64,000 nucleotides of DNA from JBCBSZ01 sp039818945 (GTDB taxonomy: Bacteria; Actinomycetota; Acidimicrobiia; Acidimicrobiales; Poriferisodalaceae): contig JBCBSZ010000001.1 in assembly GCA_039818945.1 (NCBI GenBank), positions 121,664 through 185,663 of the forward strand, in the 5' to 3' direction. The notes under the pieces are model-generated. The model saw nothing but the letters and a program-made list of their open reading frames with translations. It made no database searches and was not told the DNA's origin. Made by a program: the position numbers and the translations under genes. How positions within the stretch are numbered: position 1 is the first letter of the stretch; every line of letters starts with the position of its first letter. Below, one piece after another: positions 24,221 to 34,034 of the stretch.

Positions 24221-26310
24221 GGCAGCGTCACCTCGAGGGTCGTGCCCGTGGGGGTCGTGTCGATGGCCAGCGAGCCGCCGGCGGCCGACACCCGATCACC
24301 GAGCCCCTCGAGCCCGGACCCGGCCGTCGCCGTGGCGCCGCCGTGCCCGTCGTCGCGGATCCGGATCGACGCCGTGCCGTCGGCCCGAGTCACCTCGACC
24401 GAGGCGCTCCGGGCGCCGGCGTGCTTGGCCACGTTGGTGAGGCCCTCGGCGATGACGAAGTACGCCGTGGACCGCACCCCCTCGGGGAGCGGGTCCGACG
24501 GGATGTCGATGTCGACGGGCAGCGGGGTGCGCTCCGCGAGGGCGTCGACCGCCGCGGCGAGGCCTCGCTCGGCCAGGATCGACGGCTGGCAGCCACGCGC
24601 CACCGCTCGGATGTCCGCGATGGTGTCGCGCACCTCACTGACCGCGCCATCGAGGAGCTCCGGCAGTTCGTCGGTCGTGCCGGCGCCCGCCAGGCGCCGG
24701 GCGCGCTGGAGCTCGATCCCGAGCGCCACGAGCCGCTGCTGCGCCCCGTCGTGCAGATCGCGCTCGACCTGCCGTCGTGCCGCGTCGCTGGCCTGGACGA
24801 TGCGGATGCGCGAGGCGTTCACCTCCTCGAGCTGGGCGACGACGCGGGCGTTCAGGCGCTCGACCTCCAACGCCAGCCCCGCAGCGGCCACGACGGCGCG
24901 GAGCCGCTCGGTCTCGTGGCGCAGCCTGGCGTCGTGCACGACGGCGCCCACGAGCCGATCGCCGGTCCGGATCTCGGTGATCGCCCGGTCGGGACCGAGC
25001 TCCTCCACATCGACCACCTCACCACCCGGCGTCGCCAGGTGGACGGCATCGGGGGACACGAGGATCGTCGCCGTCGGATCCTCGAGCGCGACGGCGACGG
25101 CGTCGCCGAGCTGTGCGCCATCGGCCTCCAGGTCGATGACCAGCCGCTCGATCCCGTGGCGCTCCCATCGTGCGGCGAGGATGCCGATGACGGCGACGGC
25201 AGGGACCAACAGGACCGCCGTCGAGCTCACGGCGGCCAACGGTCCGTGGGCCCAGGCGCCGTCGCCGATGGCGTGGTCGACCGACGAGCCGACGGCCGCG
25301 ACCGCCCACACGGCGGCGACGCCGGCGACACCCCAGCGATGCGTGCGGTCGGCGCGGACGGCACCCCGGGCACCGCGAACAGCGATGACGGCGAGGGCGA
25401 CCAGCACCACCCCGGCGGCGGTCGACGAGACGCACAGCAGCGACCGGTAGACCGCTTCGCTGTCGACCCACGAACCTCCGAGGCTCGGGTGCGCGATCAG
25501 GGCCGGATCACGGGTGAAGGGTGCGACGACGGCGAACGACGCTGCGACGGTCGCGGCGACGGGGAGCACCGAGGTGGAGGTCGAGCGAAGCGGCCGCACG
25601 AGCAGCCACACCGCGAGCGGGAGCGCGGCGACGGGCAGCACCCGCCCGATCGCGTACGCCACCCGCGCGTCGCTGAGCAGCAGGATCGCGGAGGCGACGA
25701 CGGGACCGGTGGCGAGCAGGCCCCAGGCGGGCACCCCATCCCGGAACCGCGCCGCAGCGATCGAGGCCGCGACGAAGGACCAGGCGGCGAGGAGCACCAG
25801 GGCCGCCTGCCACGGCGGGAGCCGCGGGGAGGCCGGCACCGCATCGAGGGTGAGCGACTCGACCAGGCCGCCGTCGGCGACGGACAGCCACACCGTGACC
25901 GGCATCCCGCGGTCGGCGACTGCGAGCGCCCGGATCTGGTCGGCCTCCAGCTCGACGAGGCGGTGGAAGCGGATGGGACCGAGGTCCTCGAGGAGGAGGT
26001 CGAGCCCGGCGTTGAGGCCGGTGGCGTCGAAGCTCTCGTTGAAGCCCGGCGTGAAGCGCTCGGCCAGGTCGGCCTCGGTCCAGCGCACCTCCCCGCCGAA
26101 GAGCTCGAAGGTCCAGGCGAGGTGGTCCTCCGGTGAACCGGCCGGCCCGTCGGGTGGTTGCTCGACCAGGAGCAGCTCGTCGAGTTGCAGCGCCTCGTCG
26201 GAGCCGAGCGTGAACGCCCCCACGGTGGCCGCCACCAGCGAGGCCGTGCACACGGCGAGAGCCGTTGCGAAGCGACCGATCGGTGCCATGGATCGCGAGT
26301 CTTGCGTCAT
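24211..26310 (-). CDS. Membrane histidine kinase, HisKA_3 (NarL-type)
   Basis: A 699-residue sensor kinase. A signal-anchor and extracytoplasmic region of about 140 residues is followed by about eight hydrophobic helices (150-400). A GAF-like region with a coiled coil comes next, then HisKA_3 with phospho-acceptor His520 (ERDLHDGAQQR), and HATPase with NVAKHAGA and GSGLEGLGDRV. ATG 26310 follows GGAGGTG. It overlaps its response regulator. The stimulus is unknown; the large multi-helix sensor suggests a membrane or lipophilic cue. Confidence 0.92.
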   Translation of the reverse strand: MTQDSRSMAPIGRFATALAVCTASLVAATVGAFTLGSDEALQLDELLLVEQPPDGPAGSPEDHLAWTFELFGGEVRWTEADLAERFTPGFNESFDATGLNAGLDLLLEDLGPIRFHRLVELEADQIRALAVADRGMPVTVWLSVADGGLVESLTLDAVPASPRLPPWQAALVLLAAWSFVAASIAAARFRDGVPAWGLLATGPVVASAILLLSDARVAYAIGRVLPVAALPLAVWLLVRPLRSTSTSVLPVAATVAASFAVVAPFTRDPALIAHPSLGGSWVDSEAVYRSLLCVSSTAAGVVLVALAVIAVRGARGAVRADRTHRWGVAGVAAVWAVAAVGSSVDHAIGDGAWAHGPLAAVSSTAVLLVPAVAVIGILAARWERHGIERLVIDLEADGAQLGDAVAVALEDPTATILVSPDAVHLATPGGEVVDVEELGPDRAITEIRTGDRLVGAVVHDARLRHETERLRAVVAAAGLALEVERLNARVVAQLEEVNASRIRIVQASDAARRQVERDLHDGAQQRLVALGIELQRARRLAGAGTTDELPELLDGAVSEVRDTIADIRAVARGCQPSILAERGLAAAVDALAERTPLPVDIDIPSDPLPEGVRSTAYFVIAEGLTNVAKHAGARSASVEVTRADGTASIRIRDDGHGGATATAGSGLEGLGDRVSAAGGSLAIDTTPTGTTLEVTLPCG

Positions 26311-26446
26311 CGGCCGCACGACACCTCCGTGCGCACACGGATCCCGTGGTCCGGTCCGCACGGACGCCGGTGCCGCACGCGCCCCGATGCGCACGGTGCC
26401 GCTGTGGCGCAGCGTCGAGGACGTACCTCGACCACGGGAGATCACC

Positions 26447-27640
26447 ATGAGCCAACCCCTCACCCGCACCCTCGCCGCGCTGGTGCTGACCGCCGGGCTC
26501 GCGGCCGGAGCCTGCGCGGCCGACGACGACCCGGACGGTTCCGAGCCGGTCGCTACCACCACGGCTCCCGAGACGACGAGCATCGTCGACCTCACCCCCC
26601 GACCGACCGACGAGCTCGCCGACTCGCTCTACACCATCGTCGCCGACACCGGCGTCCCGGCCCTCGGCGCCGCGATCTTCGACGGCGACGGCCTCGTCTC
26701 CCAGGCGGTGGCCGGCGTCCGTGAGCGGGGCGGCGACGCTGCCGTCACGATCGACGACACCTTCCACCTGGGCTCCAACACCAAGGCCATGACCGCAGCG
26801 CTCGTGGCCCGGTTCGACGAGCGCGGCGGACCGGTCGGCTTCGACACGACCCTCGCCGAGGCCTTCGGCGAGACGACCGACGTGCACAGCGACTACGCCG
26901 ACGTCACGCTGGCGCAGCTGCTGTCCCACACCGGCGGAGCGCCCACCGACGACGACCTCGAGCTCGACGACTCGATCCTGACGCTCCCGGTCGAGGAGGC
27001 ACGGGCACTCGGCACCCGGCTCGTCCTGGCCGCCCCGCCGGCTGCACCTCCGGGGAGCGTGTCGGCCTACTCGAACGCCGGATACGTCGTGGTCGCGGCG
27101 GCGTTGGAGGAAGCGACCGGGCAGAGCTGGGAGGAGCTGATGCGGGCCGAGCTCTTCGACCCGCTCGCCATGGACTCGTGCGGCTTCGGCCCTCCCGGCA
27201 CCGAGGGCGCGGTGGACCAGCCGCTGGGCCACGACGCCGAATCCGGTGAGCCGGCCTGGTTCGACCATCCCGCCGTGGTCGCGCCCGCCGGCGGCATGCA
27301 CTGCTCGATGGCCGACTGGGGTCGGTTCCTGGTCGAGCTGCTCAACGGGCTCGACGGCGACAGCGAGCACCTGACGCACGCCAGCGTCGAGCGGCTCTTC
27401 GAGGTGAGCGACGTCCCGGTGCCGGGCCTCGACGGTGGAGCAGCGCTCGGCTGGTTCGCGATCGAGGGACCCCAGGGCACGGCCTGGTTCCACGACGGCT
27501 CCAACACCGCCTGGTACAGCCAGGCCGCGATCGTGCCCGACATCGATCGGGTCGTCGTCGCCGTCTCCAACGAGGAGGCGACCGGCGAGCAGGCTGCGGC
27601 GATGGCCTTCGTCGCCCTCTCCGAGATCGACCCCGCGTGA
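26447..27640 (+). CDS. Serine hydrolase lipoprotein (beta-lactamase class C/esterase family)
   Basis: A 397-residue lipoprotein with lipobox AAGAC. The catalytic SxxK is Ser110-Asn-Thr-Lys113 (LGSNTKAM), YxN is Tyr208 (YSNAGY), and a C-terminal HDGSN stands in for the third motif. Members are D-alanyl-D-alanine peptidases, esterases or beta-lactamases. It is transcribed divergently from the histidine kinase operon across 136 bp. That gap contains small palindromes (CCGTG/CACGG near 26327-26340) but no motif I can name. It may respond to the same two-component system. Confidence 0.88.
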   Translation: MSQPLTRTLAALVLTAGLAAGACAADDDPDGSEPVATTTAPETTSIVDLTPRPTDELADSLYTIVADTGVPALGAAIFDGDGLVSQAVAGVRERGGDAAVTIDDTFHLGSNTKAMTAALVARFDERGGPVGFDTTLAEAFGETTDVHSDYADVTLAQLLSHTGGAPTDDDLELDDSILTLPVEEARALGTRLVLAAPPAAPPGSVSAYSNAGYVVVAAALEEATGQSWEELMRAELFDPLAMDSCGFGPPGTEGAVDQPLGHDAESGEPAWFDHPAVVAPAGGMHCSMADWGRFLVELLNGLDGDSEHLTHASVERLFEVSDVPVPGLDGGAALGWFAIEGPQGTAWFHDGSNTAWYSQAAIVPDIDRVVVAVSNEEATGEQAAAMAFVALSEIDPA

Positions 27641-27647
27641 CGTGAGC

Positions 27648-28442
27648 TCAGGCCGGGCGGACCGAGGGGTCGGAGAAGCCCAGCGCCCCGAACGTGCGGA
27701 AGCCGGCCAGGCGGCGGACCTCGGGCGACAGCTCGGCCACCCGCTCCGGTGGCAGGTCGAGGTACTGGTTCTCCTCCTGGCGGAGCCAGCCGACCGAGTA
27801 GGTGAGGATGACGCCGTAGCGATGATCGGCGGCGGTGCTCTGGCCGGCGCCGTGGAGTGTGCCGCCCATCCAGTACAGGACCGATCCGGCGGGCATCTCC
27901 GCCTGGACGACCTCGTGGTCCTCGGCGGTGCGATCGGCCGGCCAGCGGTGGCTGCCGGGGACGAGGAGCGTGGCACCGTTGTCGGCGCGGAAGTCGGAGA
28001 TCGCCCACATGCTGGCGACGATGAGGTCGGGGCGCGGCGGGGAGAAGATCGCGAACGGGTCCTCCTCCCGGTGCAGGACCTGGGCCCGTGCCCCGGGCCC
28101 GACCTCGAGCGCCGCGGTGACGTGGAGCTGGTAGCCATCGGCACCGTTGGGCAGGAGGAGGTCGTCGCAGCGCTGTGTCGAGATCGGGTGGGCGACCAGC
28201 TCGTCGGCGACCGTCGCCGATCGGGCCAGCAGCGCCGTCACCCGACGGGTGCGGCCGGGGTAGAACTCGGTCGGGTCGTCGTTCTCGGCGACGGTGGCCG
28301 CCGCCATCGCCGGGGCCAGCTCCGACCGGATGGCCGCCCGGACGTCGTCGCTCATGACGTCGGTGACGACGGCACATCCGGCGTCGGACAGCGCAGCGGT
28401 CAGCCCGTCGAGCGAGCCATCAGCCGAGAACCTCGGGATCAT
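27648..28442 (-). CDS. Phytanoyl-CoA dioxygenase (PhyH) family oxygenase
   Basis: A 264-residue Fe(II)/2-oxoglutarate dioxygenase-like protein. The metal triad can be traced as His-x-Glu in VLHREEDP and a distal His in LHGAGQS; Arg in ADHRYGV fits the 2-oxoglutarate carboxylate anchor. These enzymes hydroxylate, and sometimes halogenate, lipophilic substrates. ATG 28442 overlaps the MFS stop (ATGA), so it is the last gene of the SDR-MFS-PhyH operon. Confidence 0.88.
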   Translation of the reverse strand: MIPRFSADGSLDGLTAALSDAGCAVVTDVMSDDVRAAIRSELAPAMAAATVAENDDPTEFYPGRTRRVTALLARSATVADELVAHPISTQRCDDLLLPNGADGYQLHVTAALEVGPGARAQVLHREEDPFAIFSPPRPDLIVASMWAISDFRADNGATLLVPGSHRWPADRTAEDHEVVQAEMPAGSVLYWMGGTLHGAGQSTAADHRYGVILTYSVGWLRQEENQYLDLPPERVAELSPEVRRLAGFRTFGALGFSDPSVRPA

Positions 28443-29920
28443 CGTTCGCCCCCCTCGATGGCGTCGGCGGCATGGTCCCGCTCCGGTCGGGCCGGCGGGT
28501 AGAGCAGCAACGCCAGCGCCGCGATCACCACGAACAGGACCGCGACGAGCGTCCACACCATGTGGTACCCGTCGACGACCTCCTGGGGTGGGGCGCCGAG
28601 CTCCGGCAGCAGCACGACCATGACGGCGATGCCGATCGCTCCACCGATCTGGAACACGGTCTGGCGCATGGCGGTGGCGGCGGCGAACCCGGCCTCCGGC
28701 ACGTCGCGGAGCACGGCGCTGATCGAGGTCGGCATGGCCATGCCCAGCCCGACGCCGAGCAGGATCGTGCCCGGGAAGAAGGCCGTCCAGTAGGCGGGCT
28801 CGGCGTCGACGGTGAGCGTCCACCAGACGAACGCCGACCCGGCGATCACGCAGCCGAGCGCCAGGAGGCGGCGATGGCCGATGCGGTCGACGCGGCTACC
28901 GAACGGCACGGCGAGCAGCGCGGTCAGCAGCGGCCCCGGCGACAGACCGAAGCCGGTGCGGAGCGTCGACCAGCCCCACGCCGCCCGGAAGAAGAGCGGC
29001 AAGACGAACCAGAAGGCGAGGAACACGACGGCGAAGAGGACCGACAGCGCGATGGCCACCGCGTACGACCGGATGCGGAACATGCCGAGGTCGATGAGCG
29101 GCGAGTCGTGCTGGGCGGACCGCCACACGGTGACGACGACCAGCACCACACCGGCGGCGAGCGATGCCCAGACCGTGGTCGATCCCCAGCCCCAGACGTC
29201 GGCCCGGCTGATCGACAGCACGACGAGCGCCACCCCCGCCGTGCCGGTCAGCACGCCGACGAGATCGAAGCGACCGGTGGCCGTCTCGTCGCGGGACTCG
29301 GGGACGAGGCGGAGGGCCAACGCGATCACGACCACGCCGATCGGGAGGTTGACCAGGAACACCGCCCGCCACCCGGCGAGGTCGATGAGCACCGCGCCGA
29401 GGCTCGGCGCGAACGCCGCCGCGCCGGCACCCAACGCTCCCCACAGGGAGATGGCGACCGAGCGGTGGCTGGGCGGGAACCGCGGGAGCACGAGCGCGAG
29501 CGATGCGGGGATCAGCAACGCGCCGCCCGCTCCCTGCAGGACCCGGGCGGCGATGAGGAACCCGGCGTTCGGGGCGAGGCCGGCCAGCGCCGAGGTCGCG
29601 ACGAAGATCGCCATGCCGGTGACGAAGGTCAGCCGGCGGCCTCTGACGTCGGCGATGCGGCCGCTCACGAGGAACAGGGCGGCCAGCGCGATGTTGTAGC
29701 CGGTCGCGATCCACGACAACGTCGCCAGCGGCGTGCCGGAGAAGTCGTCGGCGATCTCGGGGAGGGCGAGGCTGACGATGGTGATGTCGAGGCTCACCAC
29801 GAAGAAGGCCGAGCCCGTGATCGCCAGGGCGATCCACGCCGAGCGGCTCGGACCAGCCGTCGGTTCGGCGGCGGTGCCCGACCCGATGGGCGACGGGCCC
29901 TCGTGGGTCGACGAGCTCAT
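28439..29920 (-). CDS. DHA2-family MFS exporter (14 helices)
   Basis: A 493-residue major-facilitator transporter. The first loop carries GRIADVRGRRLTF and the antiporter-type LDITIVSLALPEI is in the first helix. Length and hydropathy fit the 14-helix DHA2/EmrB-QacA group of drug or metabolite exporters. ATG 29920 overlaps the SDR stop. Placed between an oxidoreductase and an oxygenase, it probably exports the pathway's substrate or product, or protects against it. Confidence 0.93.
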   Translation of the reverse strand: MSSSTHEGPSPIGSGTAAEPTAGPSRSAWIALAITGSAFFVVSLDITIVSLALPEIADDFSGTPLATLSWIATGYNIALAALFLVSGRIADVRGRRLTFVTGMAIFVATSALAGLAPNAGFLIAARVLQGAGGALLIPASLALVLPRFPPSHRSVAISLWGALGAGAAAFAPSLGAVLIDLAGWRAVFLVNLPIGVVVIALALRLVPESRDETATGRFDLVGVLTGTAGVALVVLSISRADVWGWGSTTVWASLAAGVVLVVVTVWRSAQHDSPLIDLGMFRIRSYAVAIALSVLFAVVFLAFWFVLPLFFRAAWGWSTLRTGFGLSPGPLLTALLAVPFGSRVDRIGHRRLLALGCVIAGSAFVWWTLTVDAEPAYWTAFFPGTILLGVGLGMAMPTSISAVLRDVPEAGFAAATAMRQTVFQIGGAIGIAVMVVLLPELGAPPQEVVDGYHMVWTLVAVLFVVIAALALLLYPPARPERDHAADAIEGGER

Positions 29921-30720
29921 CCCGTCGCCGCCGAGCCGTCCGCGGCCTCGATGCGCTGCTGGAGCTTGCCCATGCCCCGCAGCCACTTGTCGGGCTCGGC
30001 CGTCTTGAAGGTCATCCACTCCTGCGCCACGTCGTCGGTGGTGATGAGGAAGCGCTCCTCGCGGAAGGCGTCGAGCACCATCTCGGCCACGTCCTCGGGC
30101 TCGACCACCTCGCCCGCCGCGCTGCGCTGCCACTCGGGGTCGGCGGTCGCGGCGAGCATCGGCGTGTTGACACCGAGGGGAGCCAGCAGGTGGACCTTGA
30201 GGCCCCGGTGGGCGTAGGTGAACGCCAACCACTCGGCGAGCCCGACGACCGCGTGCTTGGTCGTGGCGTAGACGGCGTTGCCGTGGCTGGACAGGATCCC
30301 GGCCATCGACGCGGTGTGCAGCACCCGACCCTCGCCGCGGGCCAGCATCCCCGGCAGCACGGCCCGCAGCGCGTGGACATGGGACATGACGTTGACGTCC
30401 CACTGGAGCTGCCACTCGTCGAGGGGCGTGGTGAGCGGGTCGGCGCCCGAGGCGATGCCGGCGTTGTTGCAGAGCACGTCGACCGGGCCGTGCTCATCCT
30501 CGATCGCCGTGAACGCCTCGGTCACCGCGTCGCCGTCGCCGAGATCCAGCTCGACCGATACGCCGCCGACCTCCGCCGCCACCGCTGCCGACCCCTCGGC
30601 GTCCCGGTCGACCACGACGACCGTGCGTGCACCCGCCGCTGCGAAGCTGCGACACAGGCAGGCCCCGATGCCGCTCGCCCCTCCCGTGACGATCACGACC
30701 TGGTCCTCGACGGTGCCCAT
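29917..30720 (-). CDS. Short-chain dehydrogenase/reductase
   Basis: A 267-residue classical SDR. The NAD(P) motif is TGGASGIG, the NNAG motif is present (LCNNAGIAS), and the catalytic Ser is in HTASMAG followed by YATTK. Asp in VVVVDRD after strand 2 favours NAD. ATG 30720 follows GGAGGGGGAGG. First gene of the SDR-MFS-PhyH operon. The substrate is unknown. Confidence 0.94.
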   Translation of the reverse strand: MGTVEDQVVIVTGGASGIGACLCRSFAAAGARTVVVVDRDAEGSAAVAAEVGGVSVELDLGDGDAVTEAFTAIEDEHGPVDVLCNNAGIASGADPLTTPLDEWQLQWDVNVMSHVHALRAVLPGMLARGEGRVLHTASMAGILSSHGNAVYATTKHAVVGLAEWLAFTYAHRGLKVHLLAPLGVNTPMLAATADPEWQRSAAGEVVEPEDVAEMVLDAFREERFLITTDDVAQEWMTFKTAEPDKWLRGMGKLQQRIEAADGSAATG

Positions 30721-30769
30721 GGCGACCTCCCCCTCCGCCGGCGAGTCTGTCAGGCCGCCTCGGACCCCA

Positions 30770-30859
30770 CCGACCTCACTCGACGTCGCCCGCGGACCGG
30801 CCCCCCGTTCCGAGCCGACCTCGCTCGACGTCGCCCACGGACCGGCCCCTCGTTCGCTG
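30770..30859. repeat. 45-bp tandem duplication
   Basis: Two direct copies of a 45-bp unit (30770-30814 and 30815-30859) differ at only a few positions. Both lie in the divergent promoter region between the SDR operon and the flavoprotein gene. No other copies were noticed. It may duplicate a regulator site. Confidence 0.8.
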
Positions 30860-30931
30860 GCCGGTCGTCGTGGGACCATCTTCCGACGTATGTCCTGCGC
30901 CGAACGGGTTGGACGACGTCGAGGGGGCAGT

Positions 30932-32557
30932 GTGGAGACGTTCGACGTGATCATGCTGGGGTCGGGCGCGGCCGCGCTGGCGGCGGCGGCCGCGGCTGCC
31001 GGGCACGGCGCCGAACGGGTCGGTGTCTTCGAGAAGGCCGACGTCGTCGGGGGGACCTCGGCGATGTCGGGCGGGATGATCTGGATCCCCTGCAACCACC
31101 ACATGGAAGTGGCCGGGGCCCCGGACTCACGCGACGACGCGCTGCGGTACCTCGAATCACTGTCCCACGGGATGATCGTGCCCGAGCTGGCCGAGGCCTA
31201 CGTCGACACCGGACCGGAGATGCTGCGCTGGTTCGAGGCCAACACGCCGGTCGTGTTCGAGATCGTCGAGAGCTTCCCGGACTACCACCCCGAGCAGCCC
31301 GGCGGGAGTACCGGAGGAGGGCGCTCGTTGGAGTGCCCGCTGTTCGGCTTCGACGCGCTCGGCGACTGGGCCGACCGGGTCGCGCAGAGCCGCCAGATGT
31401 CGCGCCACGTGCTCATGAACGAGACCTCGCTGGGCCGGGGCGCCACGACCGGCGTGTCCCGGGAGGTCCTGGCCGAGCGCGAGTCGAAGGACCTGCGCGG
31501 CTGCGGGCAGGCCCTCGTCGGTCGGCTCCTGCGCGCCTGCCTCGACCGCGGCGTCGAGATCTCCACCGGGCACCGAGCCGTCCGACTCGCCGCCGTCGAC
31601 GGTCGCGTCACCAGCGTGCGCTTCGAGACCGACGAGGGCGCCCGCGAGGTCGGCACCCGCGCCGGGGTGATCCTGGCGACCGGCGGTTTCGAGTGGAACC
31701 GCGAGATGGTGCGCGACTTCCTCCGTGGCCCCCTCGAACGACCGGTGTCGATCGAGACGAACACCGGCGACGGCATCAAGATGGCCATGCGTGCCGGGGC
31801 GTCGATCGGCAACATGCAGGAGGCCTGGTGGGTGCCCACCATCGACGTGCCCGACGACCGCGGCGAGACCATCCCCTGGATGGTGAACCGCGAGCGCGTC
31901 CAGCCCCGCACGATCATGGTCAACCGCGCCGGGCGACGCTTCGCCAACGAGGCGGCCAACTACAACGCGTTCGGCGCAGCCTTCCACCAGCTCGACCCCG
32001 GCTCCTTCGAGTACCGCAACCTGCCCGCCTACATGGTCATGGACCACGAGTACATGGTCAGGTCCGGCCTCTACCGGTACCGAGGCGAGGGGCCGGTCCC
32101 CGACTGGCTGACGTCGGCGGACACCCTCGCCGAGCTGGCCGAGGCGATCGACGTCGACGGTGTGGGACTGGAGGAGACGGTCGCCCGCTGGAACGCCCAG
32201 GTGGCCGATCTGGACGATCCCGACTTCGGCAGAGGTCGCAGCGTCAACGACACCCACTGGGGCGACGGCACCCGAACACCGGCGGCCACCCTCGGGCCCC
32301 TCGACACCGCGCCCTTCTACGCCGTCCAGGTCCGACCGGGCGCGCTCGGCACCAAGGGCGGGCCGCGCACCGACGGCACGGGGAGGGTGCTCGACCTCGA
32401 CGGCGACGTCATCGAGGGGCTCTACGCCGCCGGCAACGTCATGGCCTCGGCCATGGGCATGACCTACGGCGGCGCGGGCGGCACGCTCGGGCCCGGCATG
32501 GTGTTCGGCTTCGCCGCCGGTCGCGACGCGGCCCGACGATTGGCCCCGACCGGCTGA
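30932..32557 (+). CDS. FAD-binding dehydrogenase, 3-ketosteroid-dehydrogenase/fumarate-reductase family
   Basis: A 541-residue flavoprotein. The N-terminal dinucleotide motif is VIMLGSGAAALAAAAAAA with FEKADVVGGTSAMSGG. The C-terminal TYGGAGGTLGPGMVFG is typical of KstD-like delta-dehydrogenases. GTG 30932 places the Rossmann fold at the very start and has GAGGGGG upstream; ATG 30890 (555 residues) is the alternative. Family members remove hydrogen next to a ketone in steroids or reduce enoates. It is divergent from the SDR operon and convergent with the HpaB-family gene. Confidence 0.88.
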   Translation: METFDVIMLGSGAAALAAAAAAAGHGAERVGVFEKADVVGGTSAMSGGMIWIPCNHHMEVAGAPDSRDDALRYLESLSHGMIVPELAEAYVDTGPEMLRWFEANTPVVFEIVESFPDYHPEQPGGSTGGGRSLECPLFGFDALGDWADRVAQSRQMSRHVLMNETSLGRGATTGVSREVLAERESKDLRGCGQALVGRLLRACLDRGVEISTGHRAVRLAAVDGRVTSVRFETDEGAREVGTRAGVILATGGFEWNREMVRDFLRGPLERPVSIETNTGDGIKMAMRAGASIGNMQEAWWVPTIDVPDDRGETIPWMVNRERVQPRTIMVNRAGRRFANEAANYNAFGAAFHQLDPGSFEYRNLPAYMVMDHEYMVRSGLYRYRGEGPVPDWLTSADTLAELAEAIDVDGVGLEETVARWNAQVADLDDPDFGRGRSVNDTHWGDGTRTPAATLGPLDTAPFYAVQVRPGALGTKGGPRTDGTGRVLDLDGDVIEGLYAAGNVMASAMGMTYGGAGGTLGPGMVFGFAAGRDAARRLAPTG

Positions 32558-32572
32558 GCGCGATCGCTGACG

Positions 32573-33961
32573 TCAGTCGACATCGTCCTCCCCCATGCCG
32601 GCGACGGCGAGCGCGCTGCGCTTCGCGGCGTCGAGGTCGTAGTGGCGGCGGGTCACGATGCGCTGGGCGTACAGGCCGCCGCCGGCCTGCAGGTTGGTGA
32701 CGAACTTCCAGCCGCCGTAGGCGTCCGCGGTCAGGTCGCGGATGGCGTGCATCAGCCGGGCCCGGTACTCGCCGTCGACGTCGTGGCCGGTCGACATGTA
32801 CTTGCGGGCCAGCTCGCCGACCTCGGCGTTCTCGAAGTCCGCCGGAGCCGGTGCCGTCAGCACGGCGCCACCGGCGATGTCGTGGAGGTGGCGCACCATG
32901 AGGTGATAGTTCGCCGCCGCGTGGAACTTGCCGGCGTTGACGTAGAGCTCGTTCGGGAAGGCGGCGCCGTCGGGGCCGGTGTTGCAGTTCGTGACCGCGG
33001 CCTCGAGCGTCGAGCGGACCAGCGTCGCGTGGATGATCATCTCGCTGATCTTCTCCTTGACGTGCGAGATGCCGGCCGTGCCGTTGGCCTCGGCGACGAG
33101 CTGCGCGAACCCGACCAGCTGGTCGCACTCCTCGACGAACGCCGAGAGCCCGCCGAGGCGCTCCCACAGGCCCAGGCTGTGGGCGAACACCGCGGCGAAC
33201 GACGTCTCGCCGTCGAGGAACACCCGCTCCCACGGCACGAACACGTCGTCGAAGACCACGAACCCCTCGGGGTAGTGGTGCTCGCCCGAGACGGGGAACA
33301 CCCGGGCGTCCTCGTGCCGGGGCGCGTAGGTGGTGTTGATGATCTTCACGCCCTCGGCGTTGACCGGCACGACGCAGCCGATCGACCAGTCCTCCTCGCC
33401 GGGCTTCATCGCCTTGGTCGGGATGGTCAGCAGGTCGTGGCCGAACGAGGCGCCGGTGATGTGGAGCTTGGCGCCCCGGATGACGACGCCGTCGCGCTCG
33501 CGGCTCACGACGCGGGTGTAGCTGTCGAGGTCGTCCTGATCGCTCGGCTTCTTCGAGCGGTTCCCCTTGGCATCGGTGATGCACTGGGTGATGCGGACGT
33601 CGGCGCGCTGGGCCTCGTCGATGTAGTGCCCGATGCGCTCGATGTAGTCCGGCTTGACCCCGTCCATGCGCCCGGCGGCGGTCTTCAGCGTCTGGATCGA
33701 CGTCGAGGTGACGTGGGCCATCATCCCGGCCTCGTGCAGGAGCGGGATCAGCTCCCGCAGGTCGTCCGCCGAGCGGGGCACCGCCAGCAACGGCGATCTG
33801 GCCTCCGGCGCCGGGTCGAAGTGCAGGTCGTAGCCGCGGGCCGTCGCCTCGACCGTCTGACCGAGCAGCGGGTGGCCGACCAGATCGTCGACGCGCTCCC
33901 CTTCGAAGAAGGTCGCACGACCGTCGTCGAGCGACCCCTTGTACTGCTCACCGGTCAACAT
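32573..33961 (-). CDS. 4-hydroxyphenylacetate 3-hydroxylase (HpaB)/4-hydroxybutyryl-CoA dehydratase family flavoprotein
   Basis: A 462-residue acyl-CoA-dehydrogenase-like flavoprotein. N-terminal LTGEQYKGSLDDGRATFFEG and the central DAKGNRSKKPSDQDDLDSYT block define the HpaB family. It could be a FADH2-dependent phenol monooxygenase or a 4-hydroxybutyryl-CoA dehydratase/vinylacetyl-CoA isomerase relative. Few cysteines are in the right places for the latter's iron-sulfur cluster, so the monooxygenase-like reading is slightly preferred. ATG 33961 is chosen over an upstream in-frame Met that adds a Pro/Arg-rich leader. It follows the dehalogenase-like SDR by 73 bp on the same strand. No flavin reductase lies nearby. 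Confidence 0.85.
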   Translation of the reverse strand: MLTGEQYKGSLDDGRATFFEGERVDDLVGHPLLGQTVEATARGYDLHFDPAPEARSPLLAVPRSADDLRELIPLLHEAGMMAHVTSTSIQTLKTAAGRMDGVKPDYIERIGHYIDEAQRADVRITQCITDAKGNRSKKPSDQDDLDSYTRVVSRERDGVVIRGAKLHITGASFGHDLLTIPTKAMKPGEEDWSIGCVVPVNAEGVKIINTTYAPRHEDARVFPVSGEHHYPEGFVVFDDVFVPWERVFLDGETSFAAVFAHSLGLWERLGGLSAFVEECDQLVGFAQLVAEANGTAGISHVKEKISEMIIHATLVRSTLEAAVTNCNTGPDGAAFPNELYVNAGKFHAAANYHLMVRHLHDIAGGAVLTAPAPADFENAEVGELARKYMSTGHDVDGEYRARLMHAIRDLTADAYGGWKFVTNLQAGGGLYAQRIVTRRHYDLDAAKRSALAVAGMGEDDVD

Positions 33962-34034
33962 CTGCGCACCCCCGTCGGCTGGCCCCGGACCACCTCGGGA
34001 CGTTAGTGCCGTGACCGCTGACGCCGGCCCGCCC

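Noticed and set aside
26311..26446. Small palindromes in the kinase/serine-hydrolase divergent region as operators
   Set aside because: Short GC-rich inverted repeats of this size are expected by chance here and no second copy was found.
30770..30859. Possible CRISPR array
   Set aside because: Only two adjacent copies with no spacers and no cas genes.
30776..31104. N-terminal extension of the SDR frame through the 45-bp repeats
   Set aside because: The 15-residue repetition comes from the DNA repeat; the SDR starts at ATG 30720 with a strong ribosome-binding site.
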